NCBI RefSeq assembly: GCF_018873765.1
Contig: NC_057925.1
Location: forward strand, 7,265,568-7,329,567
Origin: Telopea speciosissima
Lineage: Eukaryota > Streptophyta > Magnoliopsida > Proteales > Proteaceae
DNA length: 64,000 bases
Reading direction: 5' to 3'
Part shown: piece after piece, positions 22,100 to 33,141 of the stretch
Layout: every line of letters begins with the position of its first letter
Position numbering within the stretch: the first letter of the stretch is position 1
Program-made: the position numbers and the translations under genes
The notes under the pieces: model-generated
Databases searched by the model: none
Told to the model about the DNA's origin: nothing
The model's input: only the letters and a program-made list of their open reading frames with translations

Positions 22100-22894
22100 T
22101 GATACATCCAAGATTCACCGGACCAATCAGTGGCCGCCACATATCACAGGGCGACCCGCTCCAGAACCAAGGGGAACGAACCGGGGTCCCACCACCCGGG
22201 CGCGCGGCCTCACCCAGGCTCTGCCTGCACTAGGTGCGGCCACACCCAGGCGCGGCCTCACCCAGCGGCCACTACTCAGGCGCGGCCTCCCCTATGCGTG
22301 GCCACACCCAGGCGGCCTCTCACCCAGGCGCGGCCCCACCCAGGCGGCCACACCCAGGCGCGGCCTATACCCAAGCACGGCATCGTGGATGCAGACGTGA
22401 GGTGCAGGACATCGAGGCTACTCATCTATGACCTGATCGTATCACTACAGACTCATGTCACTACCAGGACTCTAGGCCACCGCTTAGAAGTCACGTCACC
22501 CAGACGGATTCAAGCACCAATGACGTAATCACCACATGCGGGTATCTATCCACCAAGGATCTTGATACCACCAGGACACTCCCTCCCGCGGGGAGATGGC
22601 CAATCAGGATAGAGCCCCGTTACCCAGGGCCTCTATCCACTCAACGGCACAATCGCCATCAAACTGAGACTCTCCACACCGCCATACACTACTATAAAAG
22701 GCAAGGTACACAACCCCATAGAGGGACATCTAAACTCATACTGAATAATCACTATTCATCTATTTGCTCAGGAGATCTAACTTTGGCATCGGAGAGCCCC
22801 AGGCCGGGACCACATCGATTCTCTCTGTTGACCCCTTGGTCCACTTGCAGGTGACGGCACTCGTAGGACTGCTCGACAATTTCTTAACGCAACA
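22100..22894 (+). repeat. 3' LTR
   Basis: Begins TGATACATCC and ends ACGCAACA. The TATA box is CTATAAAAGG at 22,692-22,701. Differs from the 5' LTR at about 22 sites in roughly 500 easily aligned bases (by eye). Confidence 0.92.
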
Positions 22895-23267
22895 AGTGGG
22901 ACTGCATTATGGGATTGTATAGATTTCAACATACTTGGGAGGGATAATTGAAAGTGAAGAAGATGAACAATCCATTTGTCAAGTATGTTGAATTTTACCT
23001 CCTTACATGCAATGTTTCCATTTCCATTGGCAAGATAAAGATGCCTTCACAGACAACCAAAAAAGGGCCCACCGAAATTCAAACTTGGGTGTCAACCCCT
23101 AACCAGTCTCTTCTCAAGGCCATTTCCTAGCCCACCTTTGTTGGACTACCTATCTTCTTCTCTAAACCAACATGCTTCTCAGCCCATGTCTGTGGAAGAA
23201 CTTCCAAGCTCAACTATCTATATGATCCCAAATCATTTAAGCTCAACCCACATAAGCCCATTACAAC

Positions 23268-23501
23268 CATGGTTCTAAGTATCGGTATCATATCACTTGT
23301 ATCGGGCGATACATATCGATTTTGCTAGTCACCGATACCGTATCAATAGCACGTTACAGACAAGGGGTAAAATGGTCTGAAAAATCATTTTTTAAGGAAA
23401 TCAAGGGGTAATTTTGTCCGATCCAAGCTGATAGTGTATCGGTATTATATCGGTTTTTCATATTGCTGATAACCGTTCCGATACCGTGCACTAAAACCAT
23501 G
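23268..23501. mobile_element. MITE, CATGGTT...AACCATG family (copy 1)
   Basis: Target duplication ATTACAAC at 23,260-23,267 and 23,502-23,509. The ends CATGGTTCTAAGTATCGG and CGATACCGTGCACTAAAACC are imperfect inverted repeats. Eight-base duplications suggest hAT-type movement. Confidence 0.88.
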
Positions 23502-23820
23502 ATTACAACCCCATCAACAAGGCCCATAATTGGAGAAAGTTTAGGAGGTTTGGTGTTTGATGAGGGAGTGCATGGTGCTAAGGATAAGGATGATGATGTG
23601 GTGAATCAAATTCAAAATTTTAATGTGTTGATCACAATTATCATTTAACCCAGCTTCTCTCCAAAGAATGGGAAACTTAATTTGTGGTTGTCTATTTGGT
23701 TCCTATATTTTCTTTTTATTTGTCTTGCATAAGGCTTTGTGGTTCCTTTTAGCATCACACTAATTTGTCTTCTCTCCTGCCTTTTGTTTTTTTTTTTTTT
23801 ACTTTTAATAAATTATTTTA

Positions 23821-23956
23821 GGGAGAATGTTCTCTGTGCCACAGCGCAGGCTGTGCCCAGGCACATGGGCCTGCCACTCAGGGGGCAGGGTGGTCATTGT
23901 GCCCACCCCCATGTGTCTAGGCGCAGCCTGCGCTGCGGCATAGAGAACAACACCCC
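23821..23956. mobile_element. MITE, GGGAGAAT family (copy 2)
   Basis: 136 bases, flanked by ATTATTTTA at 23,812-23,820 and 23,957-23,965. Ends GGGAGAATGTTCTCTGTGCC and GGCATAGAGAACAACACCCC. Same family as 7228-7362. Confidence 0.92.
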
Positions 23957-24419
23957 ATTATTTTATTCACCCAAAAATAGTTTTGAGCTTTTGTTCCAAG
24001 AAAATTATAGATTTGGGCGAAACGACGAGTTTTCTCCACTTTTCTATGTTTTCTGGTGATTAAAAGAACCTAACAACCAGGAAGTGAGATTTTCTTACCT
24101 TTCTAATTGAGCCATTTTTTGTTGTACAGAATCAGCCTCCATCAATTCCAATTCTGATTCTGATCCAATTTTTAAAACCATGTTTGACATTATGTAAACA
24201 CCTTGTCCAACTATGCCACTGACTGAAGAGGCCAAAGTGAACCATATGATTAACTTTGTTTTCATTGTTTGGAAAATCTTACTTTTGGTATTCATCTTAA
24301 TCCATACAAAGTTAATGGTATAGGGATACAAGGAGTATTGTGTAATGTATTGATGTTCTATGAATTAAACAGGTGACGTGAGCATAGAAGTTTTCCCAAA
24401 AAAAAAAAGAAGAAAAAAT

Positions 24420-24575
24420 TGGATCAGGAGGAGCCAATAGGAGCGAACACAGAAGCATAAAGAGGGTGTCATTTTGCATTTCATGGGGGGCAGGATGGTC
24501 ATTTTGCCCCCATGTATTTGGGCGCAGGGGCTACACTCCCCCACATAGAACATTTCTCCATTCAATTATTTGCCC
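24420..24575. repeat. GC-richer repeat, possible MITE
   Basis: Shares GGGGGCAGGATGGTCATT and CCCCATGT words with the GGGAGAAT family interior but has no clear ends. A poly-A/G low-complexity run follows at about 24,710-24,742. The rest of 24,580-25,070 has nothing recognised. Confidence 0.4.
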
Positions 24576-25076
24576 ATTTCTTTTCTTCTCATAGGTGAAG
24601 CAATCGTAGCATATGTGAAGCACTCGTAGTGATGCGGGTGAAAAGTGTTATTTTTGGTATTTCATGTAGCCTTAGTCCCTTTTCACTGAGAGAACGGGAA
24701 GAAGAAAATTATTAAAAAAAAGAGAAAAAAAAAAAAAAAACCCCTCTACTCGGTGGTGTTTCCTTCGCCCTCTCATAGGGCACCATGAAATGCCGCCTGT
24801 GCCTCCTGGGTAGATACCTAGGCATGCTCCCCCATTGGGCTAGATGCTTTTGTAGAGACCTTGCGACCAAGTAGAGATCTTTTGCCCAAAAACAAAAAAA
24901 GTAAGAAGAACAACATGACTCTCCGTGACCAGGTTTTGCTTGCCTAATTCTCCAGATTTTGAATGAGACAAACTAAATTAAAAAACCTAGTTTTCCAACT
25001 ATTGTCTAATTTCCTCTAAATTAATAGCCAAAATTAATTCTCTAAGTGCTTGGGCCACAGGAAGAAGTCCCCAAAA

Positions 25077-25332
25077 CATGGTTTGAGGTATCGATAACGT
25101 AACGCCCATATCAATTTTGCTATTCGTCGACTCTGGTACAATGCGCTAGTACTATATTTGTGACATGATACAAACAAGGGGGTAAAGTAGTCAAAAAATT
25201 CTTTCTTTTTTTTTTTTACGAAAAATTATGGGCAAATATGTCCGCTACGGCTATTCCATGTCGATACCGTATCGATATTGTATCGATTTAATGTGATAGA
25301 TACCCAATCCAATACTGTGCACTAAAACCATG
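25077..25332. mobile_element. MITE, CATGGTT...AACCATG family (copy 2)
   Basis: Perfect 8-base target duplication CCCCAAAA at 25,069-25,076 and 25,333-25,340. The end TACTGTGCACTAAAACCATG matches copy 1. A partial end of the family is near 49,190-49,221. Confidence 0.9.
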
Positions 25333-25340
25333 CCCCAAAA

Positions 25341-25900
25341 ACCTCTCTTATTTTTTTGATCGAGTTTCCCTCTATCCACAATCAATGGGATCCCATTCAC
25401 CGCAGGGTGGGAGTGGGCAGAAAAAGGTATTGAGAGGGTATTTCGAAACATACAAAAGCCCTAGGAGGGGTTTGTAACCCTAGGATGGTGGGTGAACAGT
25501 CTCCTATGGGTAGAGGGAAACTGTAAAACTGTAGTCCCTTTTTTTTTTTTTTTGATGAAAGTGTAATCACATAAATCACACACCAATCTCAAAAGGTTAA
25601 TCGACTTTTAGGACCGTGGAATAGCAGATGTACACAACACACACCACACTCACACACCCGATGTGGGACTACTATAGTCTCTTTTTGTCTCTTTTTGTAA
25701 ATAGAGATATCACACACCAATCCCTCTTTACAGAATTGTACAGAATTTGATCTTCCATTTCATGCACGTTTAGGTAGTTTTTTAATAATTTTCTCTTTTA
25801 TTTCACGTCTTAGTTACATTTAATTAAAAATTTTAAAATTTTCCTAATTTCCGTGAATAGCCGAATAGTTTCATAGTTCGCGCGAGGAAGAGGAAATTAG
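25341..25900. other. Intergenic DNA
   Basis: A CACACCAC-rich stretch and a CCGATGTGGGAC word at about 25,658-25,669 resemble the snRNA USE, but no snRNA follows at the right distance. Otherwise AT-rich, no gene. Confidence 0.4.
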
Positions 25901-26025
25901 ATTCAGATGTTGACCAGCGTGCCCAGCGCATATCGGACGGCTGCAGACGTACGCATCCCACGGACCGCTTCCAGCCGTCCGATATGCGCTAGGGTACTGG
26001 TGAGGATCCGATTCCAGGAAAATTA
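25890..26025. repeat. Long hairpin with perfect 19-base arms
   Basis: AGCGCATATCGGACGGCTG (25,925-25,943) and its exact complement (25,972-25,990) enclose a 28-base loop. Pairing continues imperfectly outward for about 25-30 more bases per side (ACCAG, GGAAT words). It sits about 60 bases before a TATA box. It could be a foldback MITE or a transcribed hairpin. Confidence 0.8.
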
Positions 26026-26048
26026 GGGCTTTTGAATAAGGCGTGCAA

Positions 26049-26101
26049 CTATATATAGAGGCGTAGAGGCAGCACCTAGGTGCTTCTGTGATCTAGGGTT
26101 T
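26049..26101 (+). promoter_or_regulatory. TATA box and telo-box of a putative promoter
   Basis: CTATATATAG at 26,049-26,058, a 12-base palindrome GCACCTAGGTGC at 26,072-26,083, then TAGGGTTT (reverse telo-box AAACCCTA) at 26,094-26,101. Plant ribosomal-protein, snoRNA and translation-factor genes commonly combine a TATA box with a telo-box and a pyrimidine-rich leader, as here. Confidence 0.6.
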
Positions 26102-26883
26102 ATTCGCAGAACAGAGGAGTCCCTCACCACTTCTCTCATAATTCCATCTCAGTCGCTAACATTCTGCAGTTTTGATTCTCCATCTCCCTCAGTTTCTCGT
26201 CCATGCTCTCTTTCTTTCTCTTGTTCACACCCTTTGCTACTGAAACTTATTGTCTGTGCTGGCAGGAAATGAAGATTTCTTCCAAAGAGTACATCATCTG
26301 CAATTTGAGGTTATTAGATTTGGCCATTTCTGGGCTCAAATTACATTATGTTATGAAGTGATTTGTAATTCTTTCTGGGTTTGTTCGTATTATTATATCA
26401 CAGCTCTGCTTAGCTGGATGAATGTTGCTTGGAAGTTTTCATTTGGTTCGAAATTTTATCCCTTTAAATGTTTGGTTCTCTCTTACGTTTAATGGTGTAC
26501 TGCCTCTGGAGTATTTTGAAATTCTCTCACTTTTGTGTGTTTTAGTTCAAATATGTGGATTATTACTTAGAACGCTTTTGATAGGCGTTGCGTTCATTGG
26601 TATTATTTTTTATACCAATGGACGCGTCAACAAAAGCGAAGAGCAACAATTTTGTGCAATGCAGACCCTTTTTTTTTTTTCCTATCGAAAAGTAACCATT
26701 TCTGCCATTTATGCACCTTGCAGGTGTTACTGGTCTGCTTGTGACATTCCCCTTCCTCATTGAACCTCATTGGTTGCCTTTTTTTTTTTTTAATTTCTAT
26801 ACCTAAATTTGGCATTTTGGAAATTGATATTATATATCTCTCAATTTAATTTCTTATTTTCAAAATTAAAATGTATTGTTTGT

Positions 26884-29000
26884 GATGGAAAGTGATTGCT
26901 TCTTACTGGTGAACTCTCTTTGATTTAGTATGGGGGATGTTCATGTTTCCGAAGCATAAACTAACTCATGTTATATCTTGCCAGTATTAAACAGCATGGT
27001 GTGTTCCATATGTTGCACTGTGTTACCTATAAACTGGTATACATTTTTTTTGTTTGTTAATGATACAGTGGTATAACATAAGATTATCTGTTGTTCATAA
27101 TCCCGGAATCTGTGTCAACTCTTCTTTGTTAATTTAAATCAGAATTTGTCAACATTTGTGGGAAATGGGGTGATCTCTTTAGTTTTTTATGGATCAGAAG
27201 GTTCTAGTCTGTACTGTTTCTTCTGATGTGTTTCCCTCACTCCCCCAGCAATGTATTTCAAGTGATATATGAGTTTTCTTGTGTAATTTGCTTATTGATC
27301 ATTGATGCTTGCTTTCTTTAATCTTTTCCATATGCTGGCATTTTATTTACTATGATTTCATTTTTTGTAAGTTCTATTTCAAATCATGTTGCAGATTCCC
27401 ATCTTTTGGTATATTATAAAGATAATAGGCCTTGCTTGTTTGATGGATTAAAAAAGTGGAGTGATAATAAAGGAGTTGGATAGTTAAAAGGTTTCCATAA
27501 AATTTTAAAAACTAAAGTTTGGTTGTATGAGGGTGGTAAAATGTGGTGATGCATTATCCTTTATTACTATTTCCTTTTTATATCTTTGTTGTATTTTGAT
27601 CCCATTACATGTGGGACCCACAAATTTTCTTTTCCTACTCAGTTTTTTCTTTCTGCAAATGGGGCCTTAGTATTTTTGTTATGGCCTCTTTTCATAGAAA
27701 AAAAGGGGGTGTCATGGTTGGAAGTGTGGGACCAATGTGTAGTAGGATTGAAGAACATGAAAGAGGACTAAAGGAAGTAAAGGTAAATAATGGATAGAGA
27801 GGAATTTGGTTAATGCATTTTGTCTCCTTAGTTTTTCACCCTAGGCAACCAACCACATCAATATTTTTGGAAAACTATGGAAAACTATATAATTCTCCCA
27901 CTCCATTATTTTTCATCAAACAAATGGAGCTTTAATGCAGTTAATGAAGGAAATTATAGAAAATACATTTATTTTAGTGGGCATAAGCCTTAGGTTTGGT
28001 TTGCTATGTATTGGGTTTGACTAAGGTTTGGTTTTCCATGTGTTGGGTTTGGTTCTATAGATTTTCTTTGTAATAAACCAGTAGTTAAGATTACAACATA
28101 ATCAATTAGAATTAATTTACAGTATTTCTTATGTTAGCAGTTTAGCTAAATCAAGTCCTACAACCATTAGGATTTTGAGTCCATGTTCTATTGTAAGTAT
28201 ATGATTATTCCAAGTTATGTTTTGAACTCTAGATCACATTAAGATTATTGAACTGATTCTATATATAGCCATACTTATTAAACCCTACACTTTAATTTAT
28301 GAAATATGACATTTCATTTCTATATTCTATATAGTTTTTAGTTTATGAAACTTTGGTAGTTGGGGATATATTTGTTTCTGTTGTGGATTCAATTGTCTAA
28401 TAGGTGGATTCCAAATCGTGCTTGGGTCAAATTTATTCAATTTCTTAACCCTTCTGTTACTCTAGTTGTGTCAAATTTATGATCTTCTACTGATTATAAA
28501 ATCCTGCAGTATTCTTATTGAATTGGGTTCAGATTGTTTTTTTAATATCTGGTTTTATTCTCTCTGGGATTATTGTTTACCATTCTGAATCTCTTGCTCA
28601 ATCACCTCAGTTCTCATCCTACTATTAACAATCCTCAATTTAGGACTCTTCAGAGAGTTACTGTTCTTTTGATAGAATCAATTCAGACTTTTTAGGTTAG
28701 TTATACTAGCATAATAGACCCATTTATTGAAAATTTGGACTATTCTGATTTGTTTTATTGAAGCAACATAATTTTCTCTTTAATCTGGTTGCAATACTGC
28801 TATTGAAGATATGAATACTTCAGGATTATCTATGTGATTGAAGAGGGTGTTGCTTCTTACAGGTGAACTCTCTCAGTTTCAGAATTGGGGATGTTCTTGT
28901 TTCAGAAGCATATATTAATTGAAGATAATATCTTGCCAGTATTAAACAGCACTGTGTGTTATTTCATGTTGCACTGTGTTACCTGTCTCCTGGTATATAT
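26884..29000 (+). repeat. Two copies of a 150-base block, 1.96 kb apart
   Basis: 26,884-27,045 and 28,843-29,000 share TTGCTTCTTAC, GGTGAACTCTCT, TCTTGCCAGTATTAAACAGC and TTGCACTGTGTTACCT in the same order. No coding frame is conserved. The purpose is unknown. Confidence 0.75.
27428..27935. mobile_element. hAT-like MITE
   Basis: The ends GGCCTTGCTTGTTTGATGGA and CATCAAACAAATGGAGC are imperfect inverted repeats of the plant 'GTTTGATG' type. No coding capacity. Confidence 0.5.
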
Positions 29001-29429
29001 ATATTTTTTAATTTTCTTTTACCTCATTCATTATGGTGAAAAGCCTGACAGGTTGATCAAACTAATGAACATCTAGTGGTGTACTCAGTAAAATTTTTGA
29101 AGTTTTGGGCTTTTATTTATTTTAGGCTGAGCATCGCGGTTGTATAATTTTCCCCATTTTTAGTGATGTACTCATCACCACGTGTGCTCAGAAATTTTTT
29201 GAAGTTTTGGGTTTTTATTTGTTTTAGGCAGAGTATAGGGGTTTATGCATAATTTTTCTTATTTTTAGTGTTTTACCATATTTTTTAGTGTTGTACTGTG
29301 TTCACCTGTTAAATTTTCTGATTCTGTTTTTGTATTGTGCATTATTTCATTACACGCAGGAAACATAAGTTGATTTTTTTTTCAAATTGGAATTAAATTT
29401 TCATCCTTCCCTAACCAGAAATGTTATGG

Positions 29430-30345
29430 ATTCAAGATGTTGGAATGTGTGTTTTCAAAAATTTTCAAAGTTTCTTTTTGAAAAGATTTTTTGAAATGTT
29501 ACAGTTTCAGATATGAAAAAAACTATTTGTTTTTGGTAAAAAAAACCTATTCCTTTCACTTTTTGTTTATTTGGAACATTTGTGTGTTTGTGTATATGGT
29601 GATTTATACCATAAACCATTTGTGTAAATTTGGAAAGGCTCGAGTACTTCTTTAAATTTAGTGTCACATTGTTTACTTATGTGTAATGGTGAGCTAATAA
29701 AAGTTTATGTAGTTTACAAGGGACATAAGGTTTTAAAAGAAATCTCTTTTGTTATATGTGTGAGGTTAGGTTTTGGGTTGTCTTTTACACACGAGTGTAA
29801 CTGAGCTGTTGTCGTGCCCATGCTCGTTCTCTAAATATTCTTTTTGGTCAAAGATGGTGGAAGAGATGCATGAACCATATACATGAATTCTTATCCAAGT
29901 AGGCATCATTCACGGGCATATATACATGTGAGAGAGTGTTCAATATACGCACAACAATACAAGTGAGAGGTTGTTCACACATCGACGTTTGTACCCGTCC
30001 TGCTTAGACTTAAACCATGGCCATGGTTCGGTTTGGCTCGGGCGTTTGCGAAAAGCATTTTTGGTCTTAAACCTCACAAATGGGATAATGGAGACTTCCA
30101 TTAGAATTTTATTTCTTTTGTTAGTAACATGAATTTTTATTAGTTCACTATTTCATTAGTCCATAAACAATGTGGCATTAAATTTAAAGAGGTATTCAAG
30201 TCTTTTTAAATTTCTTTATAAGTTTATACAAGAGGTGCATGGTTTAAGTTATTGTATATATAAACATACAAGTGTTCTAAATGTGGACATTTCAAAAAGA
30301 AACTTTGAAAATTACTTCTGAAAACACAAATTCCAACACAAGATT
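29430..30345. mobile_element. Inverted-repeat element with about 250-base arms
   Basis: 29,430-29,725 and 30,105-30,345 are inverted copies. Shared words include TTTTCAAAGTTTCTTTTTGA, CTTTAAATTTA and CACATTGTTTA. The spacer is about 380 bases with no coding sequence. This is a long-TIR or foldback non-autonomous transposon. Target duplication not resolved. Confidence 0.75.
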
Positions 30346-30439
30346 AAAAATAATAAGACAATAAAAATTATTTTCTCTTGAAAATGCTGCTATACAAATT
30401 ATGTCTCTTGTGAGTTTTTGAACATATTAGATCGGATTA

Positions 30440-30905
30440 GGGAGTTGTTCGATCATTGATAAACCATGAGAGTCGTTGAAGGTGGTATGGATTCAACGGA
30501 GATCGAACAATGCCTTAGTAAGGATGAGTGATATGATATTGAAATGGCTAAAAGAATTAGGGGGAGATTTAAAAATGATCATAGGAGAATTGTGGAAAGA
30601 CATGCATAGACTAAGGTTTGTTCTGTGACCTCGGACAAAGCCTATTGGAGGTCAAGTATCTATGTTGCAGACTTCATTTTGTGGAGATTATTTTGATGTG
30701 CTGGCCTCTGTCTACTATCTTTCATCTTTAGTCATTCATTTTTTGTATTTGTTTTCTATAATTTTTTTTGTCTTGTTCTTTTTTCATCCATTCTCTTTTT
30801 CTTTTTATTTTTTGGTTCAAAACTGTTTTTTTTATATTTTGTTTTGTTTGGATCCTTGTAGCCGACGCCAATAAATTAGGATACGGTTGAGTTTGTTGTT
30901 GTTGT
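30440..30905 (+). mobile_element. RTE-type LINE, 5'-truncated 3' end
   Basis: A decayed reading frame, VTSDKAYWRSSIYVADF, matches the end of plant RTE polyproteins. It is followed by the 3' tail GGATCCTTGTAGCCGACGCC and TTGTTGTTGTTG at about 30,893-30,904. T-rich insertions interrupt it. Confidence 0.6.
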
Positions 30906-31616
30906 GAGCTTTTGAAAATTAATCTTTATTCTCACCATTTTTAAGATATTTTCTAATGTTAAAGTATTTTATATGATGGGATCAGATTGTCTTATCAACC
31001 ATGTATTTACATGCTTAAATGAAACTCTATATACGTTGAAAATAGGGTTTCATTTAATTACAAAGCATTTAAGTAATATTACTCACTAATCAATTAGAGA
31101 TATTTTGCAGAAAGGTATTTTTGTTAAACAAATGAGTTGATTTATGGTTGAGAGTGATTCCATTTTTTTCTTTTTAAGTATAAGGATACTGAAACTAAAG
31201 ATTAATATTTAAAAATTTATTGAAAAGGATGAGATTACTCTTGACCAAAGATTCTATTATCTACTATTGATCAGAAAACCTTTCTCCATATAGGAGAAAG
31301 TAAAGTTAGAATTACTTTAGGGTTTCACAGAGAGTACTTGTTTTCATTGATGGGAGTAGATTGCATGATTGGGGATTGAGACTCACGTACGAATAATTGG
31401 GTTGATCAACACCTCCCCCATGGGTGGTTTGGAATTGAGATTTTGGAAGAACAACTACAGGAGCTGTGAGGCTAATCTAAGTTGCCTCCGAATATTCAAT
31501 GTCTTTTCTGCCTAGTTATTAATCTTCATGTAGGTGGCCCCTACCTTTGATAGTTGTTTTGAAGTTCCTCAGATATTTGTTTGAATTGTCGAGTTTCAGG
31601 TTATCCAAGAATCATA
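30906..31616. other. Intergenic DNA, nothing recognised
   Basis: AT-rich sequence. No frame, RNA gene or repeat that I can support. Confidence 0.5.
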
Positions 31617-31617
31617 A

Positions 31618-32157
31618 TGGCTCTATTTGGTTGCAAGAGGTATTAAAGGGAAGGGAAATTTTTATACTAAAAAACAGAATTTTTATAATCATTAGCCCAT
31701 GTGATATCATGTGATCATGGCAATAACTTAAAATCATTTCATATTTGGTTATTAAATGCCACTTTACTTTGCATTCAATTCTCTTTGGTTTGTTTACAAA
31801 AAAAAAAAATAATTCTCTTTGATTTGAAATGTAAAATAAATATTACAGGTAAAATGTATATTTACTATACATGATAAGAATATAAATTGAAGGAATTTAT
31901 ACAATTACATAGGGTATTGATTACAAAAGGGTTTTTTTTAAGGTTTGAAAAATTTCGCTTCCTCTTTAATTCTCTTAACTATGCATCCAATTCCTTTTGA
32001 TTTAAAATGTAAAATATATATTACATGTAAAATGTATATTTACTATACATGATAAGAAATTGAAGTAATTTATACAATCACATAGGGTATTGATTACAAA
32101 AGTTTGAAAAATTTCCCTTCTCCATTAATTCCCCTTGCAACAAAACGGAACCAATGG
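31618..32157. mobile_element. hAT-like MITE with internal duplication
   Basis: The ends GGCTCTATTTGGTTGCAAG and CTTGCAACAAAACGGAACC are inverted repeats. The interior holds an about 150-base block twice (31,813-31,975 and 31,998-32,120, with AAATGTATATTTACTATACA). A partial relative is at 39,150-39,437. Confidence 0.65.
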
Positions 32158-32282
32158 AATTGACAAAGAAAGGGTTTTTAAATGGTTAACCATAACATTC
32201 TAACCAACCTGATTTTCGAAACTCTCTTTTAACTCAAGGCGTAGGAAGAAGAAAAGTGCTTCAATAATTATAATAATTTTAA

Positions 32283-32652
32283 GGGGTAAATTACATGTAA
32301 CCCCCTGGTTTTCAAACGAAACTCAAATAATCTCTTGGGTTTTGAAAATACTTAAATCACACCTGAATTAGACCCTAATTTGACAAATTAGTTTCTACTG
32401 TTTAGTGATGATGTCAGTTAGTTAAATAAATGTAAATTCTTAAATTACTTTTGGATATCTAAACATAGATTTTAAAGGGTTAGCATTGTAAATTTAATTT
32501 AAATGTTGTAGTACAAGGGTAAAATAGTCATTTTCTACACCAATAACTAATAGTAGGGTAACATTTGTAGAGGGGGCAGAATGAGTATTTTCAAAAAGCA
32601 AGAGGTGATGTGAATTTCATTTGAAAAACAGGGGGTTATGTGTAATTTACCC
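32283..32652. mobile_element. MITE, GGGGTAAATTAC family (copy 1)
   Basis: The ends GGGGTAAATTACATGTAACC and GTGTAATTTACCC are inverted repeats. The flanks TAATTTTAA (32,274-32,282) and TAATTCCAA (32,653-32,661) are a slightly diverged 9-base target duplication. A sister copy is at 44,910-45,296. Confidence 0.82.
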
Positions 32653-33141
32653 TAATTCCAAATGTAAATTACTTGTGCATCCCCTGGCATAAGGGTTTTT
32701 GGCACACACCTGATAAAGTGAATGGACGTTTAGGTTTAATTGGTTTAAATCAATGGTTTATTGAAGGTCGATTCCATTCAGAATTTTTCTGACTCATTAC
32801 GTCAATAGTTTCAAACTTTGGGCCTAAAGTTTTGGGGTGTGATGCAATCGGGCTATAAGACAAGGGTGTATAAGTAATAAAAAATTCAAATAGGCTACAA
32901 AAGGTAACCCCAGTCAATAGAAGCTTTTCCCCCTCTTCTATTTTCCCCTTCTTTGTAGCTTAATCATGTAAATCAAAAACAAAGAGGAAAGTCATTGGAA
33001 TAAAAATATGAGGTCCATCGTATAACAAAAATAAGTTTACTTACAACCAATGCTTCACTATCTATTTTGTCTCACTAAACAGATAAACTCTTAGTCAAGA
33101 TTGGAGATTATATGATTGTAGGACTAGTTTCAAATTTTCTT

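Larger units (their letters stand above)
11347..22894 (+). mobile_element. Ty3/gypsy LTR retrotransposon, Tat lineage (fossil)
   Basis: Eleven-and-a-half kilobases, bounded by LTRs beginning TGATACATCC and ending in CA, with a near-perfect 5-base target duplication (GGTGG/AGTGG). Internal order: primer site, gag, protease, reverse transcriptase, RNase H, a second RNase H of archaeal type, integrase, minisatellite, antisense coding region, polypurine tract. The double RNase H and the antisense coding region mark the Tat lineage (Retand/Grande-like). The coding frame is broken at roughly eight to ten places, so it is a dead copy. By-eye LTR divergence is about 4 percent over 500 bases, suggesting insertion a few million years ago. 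It landed in duplicated host segment B. Confidence 0.95.
22895..24362 (+). other. Duplicated segment B, right part
   Basis: 22,895-22,960 continues the host segment after the LTR element, and 24,003-24,362 matches 2605-2960 closely. Between them lies about 1 kb absent from copy A, with two MITEs and an unrecognised part (22,960-23,260 and 23,510-23,640) that may be another element. No working gene seen. Confidence 0.5.
26085..29400 (+). ncRNA. Putative transcript of unknown type (low confidence)
   Basis: After the promoter-like region comes a pyrimidine-rich leader (26,104-26,230). A splice-acceptor-like TGCTGGCAG at about 26,262-26,270 precedes a short open piece MKISSKEYIICNL, which ends near a possible donor. 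No further convincing exons are seen in the T-rich plus strand. This may be the first exon of a gene whose remaining exons I cannot recognise, a noncoding or snoRNA-host transcript, or a dead promoter. A MITE-like element sits at 27,428-27,935 and a repeated 150-base block at 26,884 and 28,843. Confidence 0.3.

Noticed and set aside
25655-25690. CCGATGTGGGAC, a perfect USE-like word, as another snRNA promoter
   Set aside because: No snRNA sequence or TATA-like box at the required distance on either side. Probably part of a repeat.
26884-29000. Repeated 150-base block as box C/D or H/ACA snoRNA genes
   Set aside because: No convincing C/D or H/ACA boxes at proper spacing in both copies.
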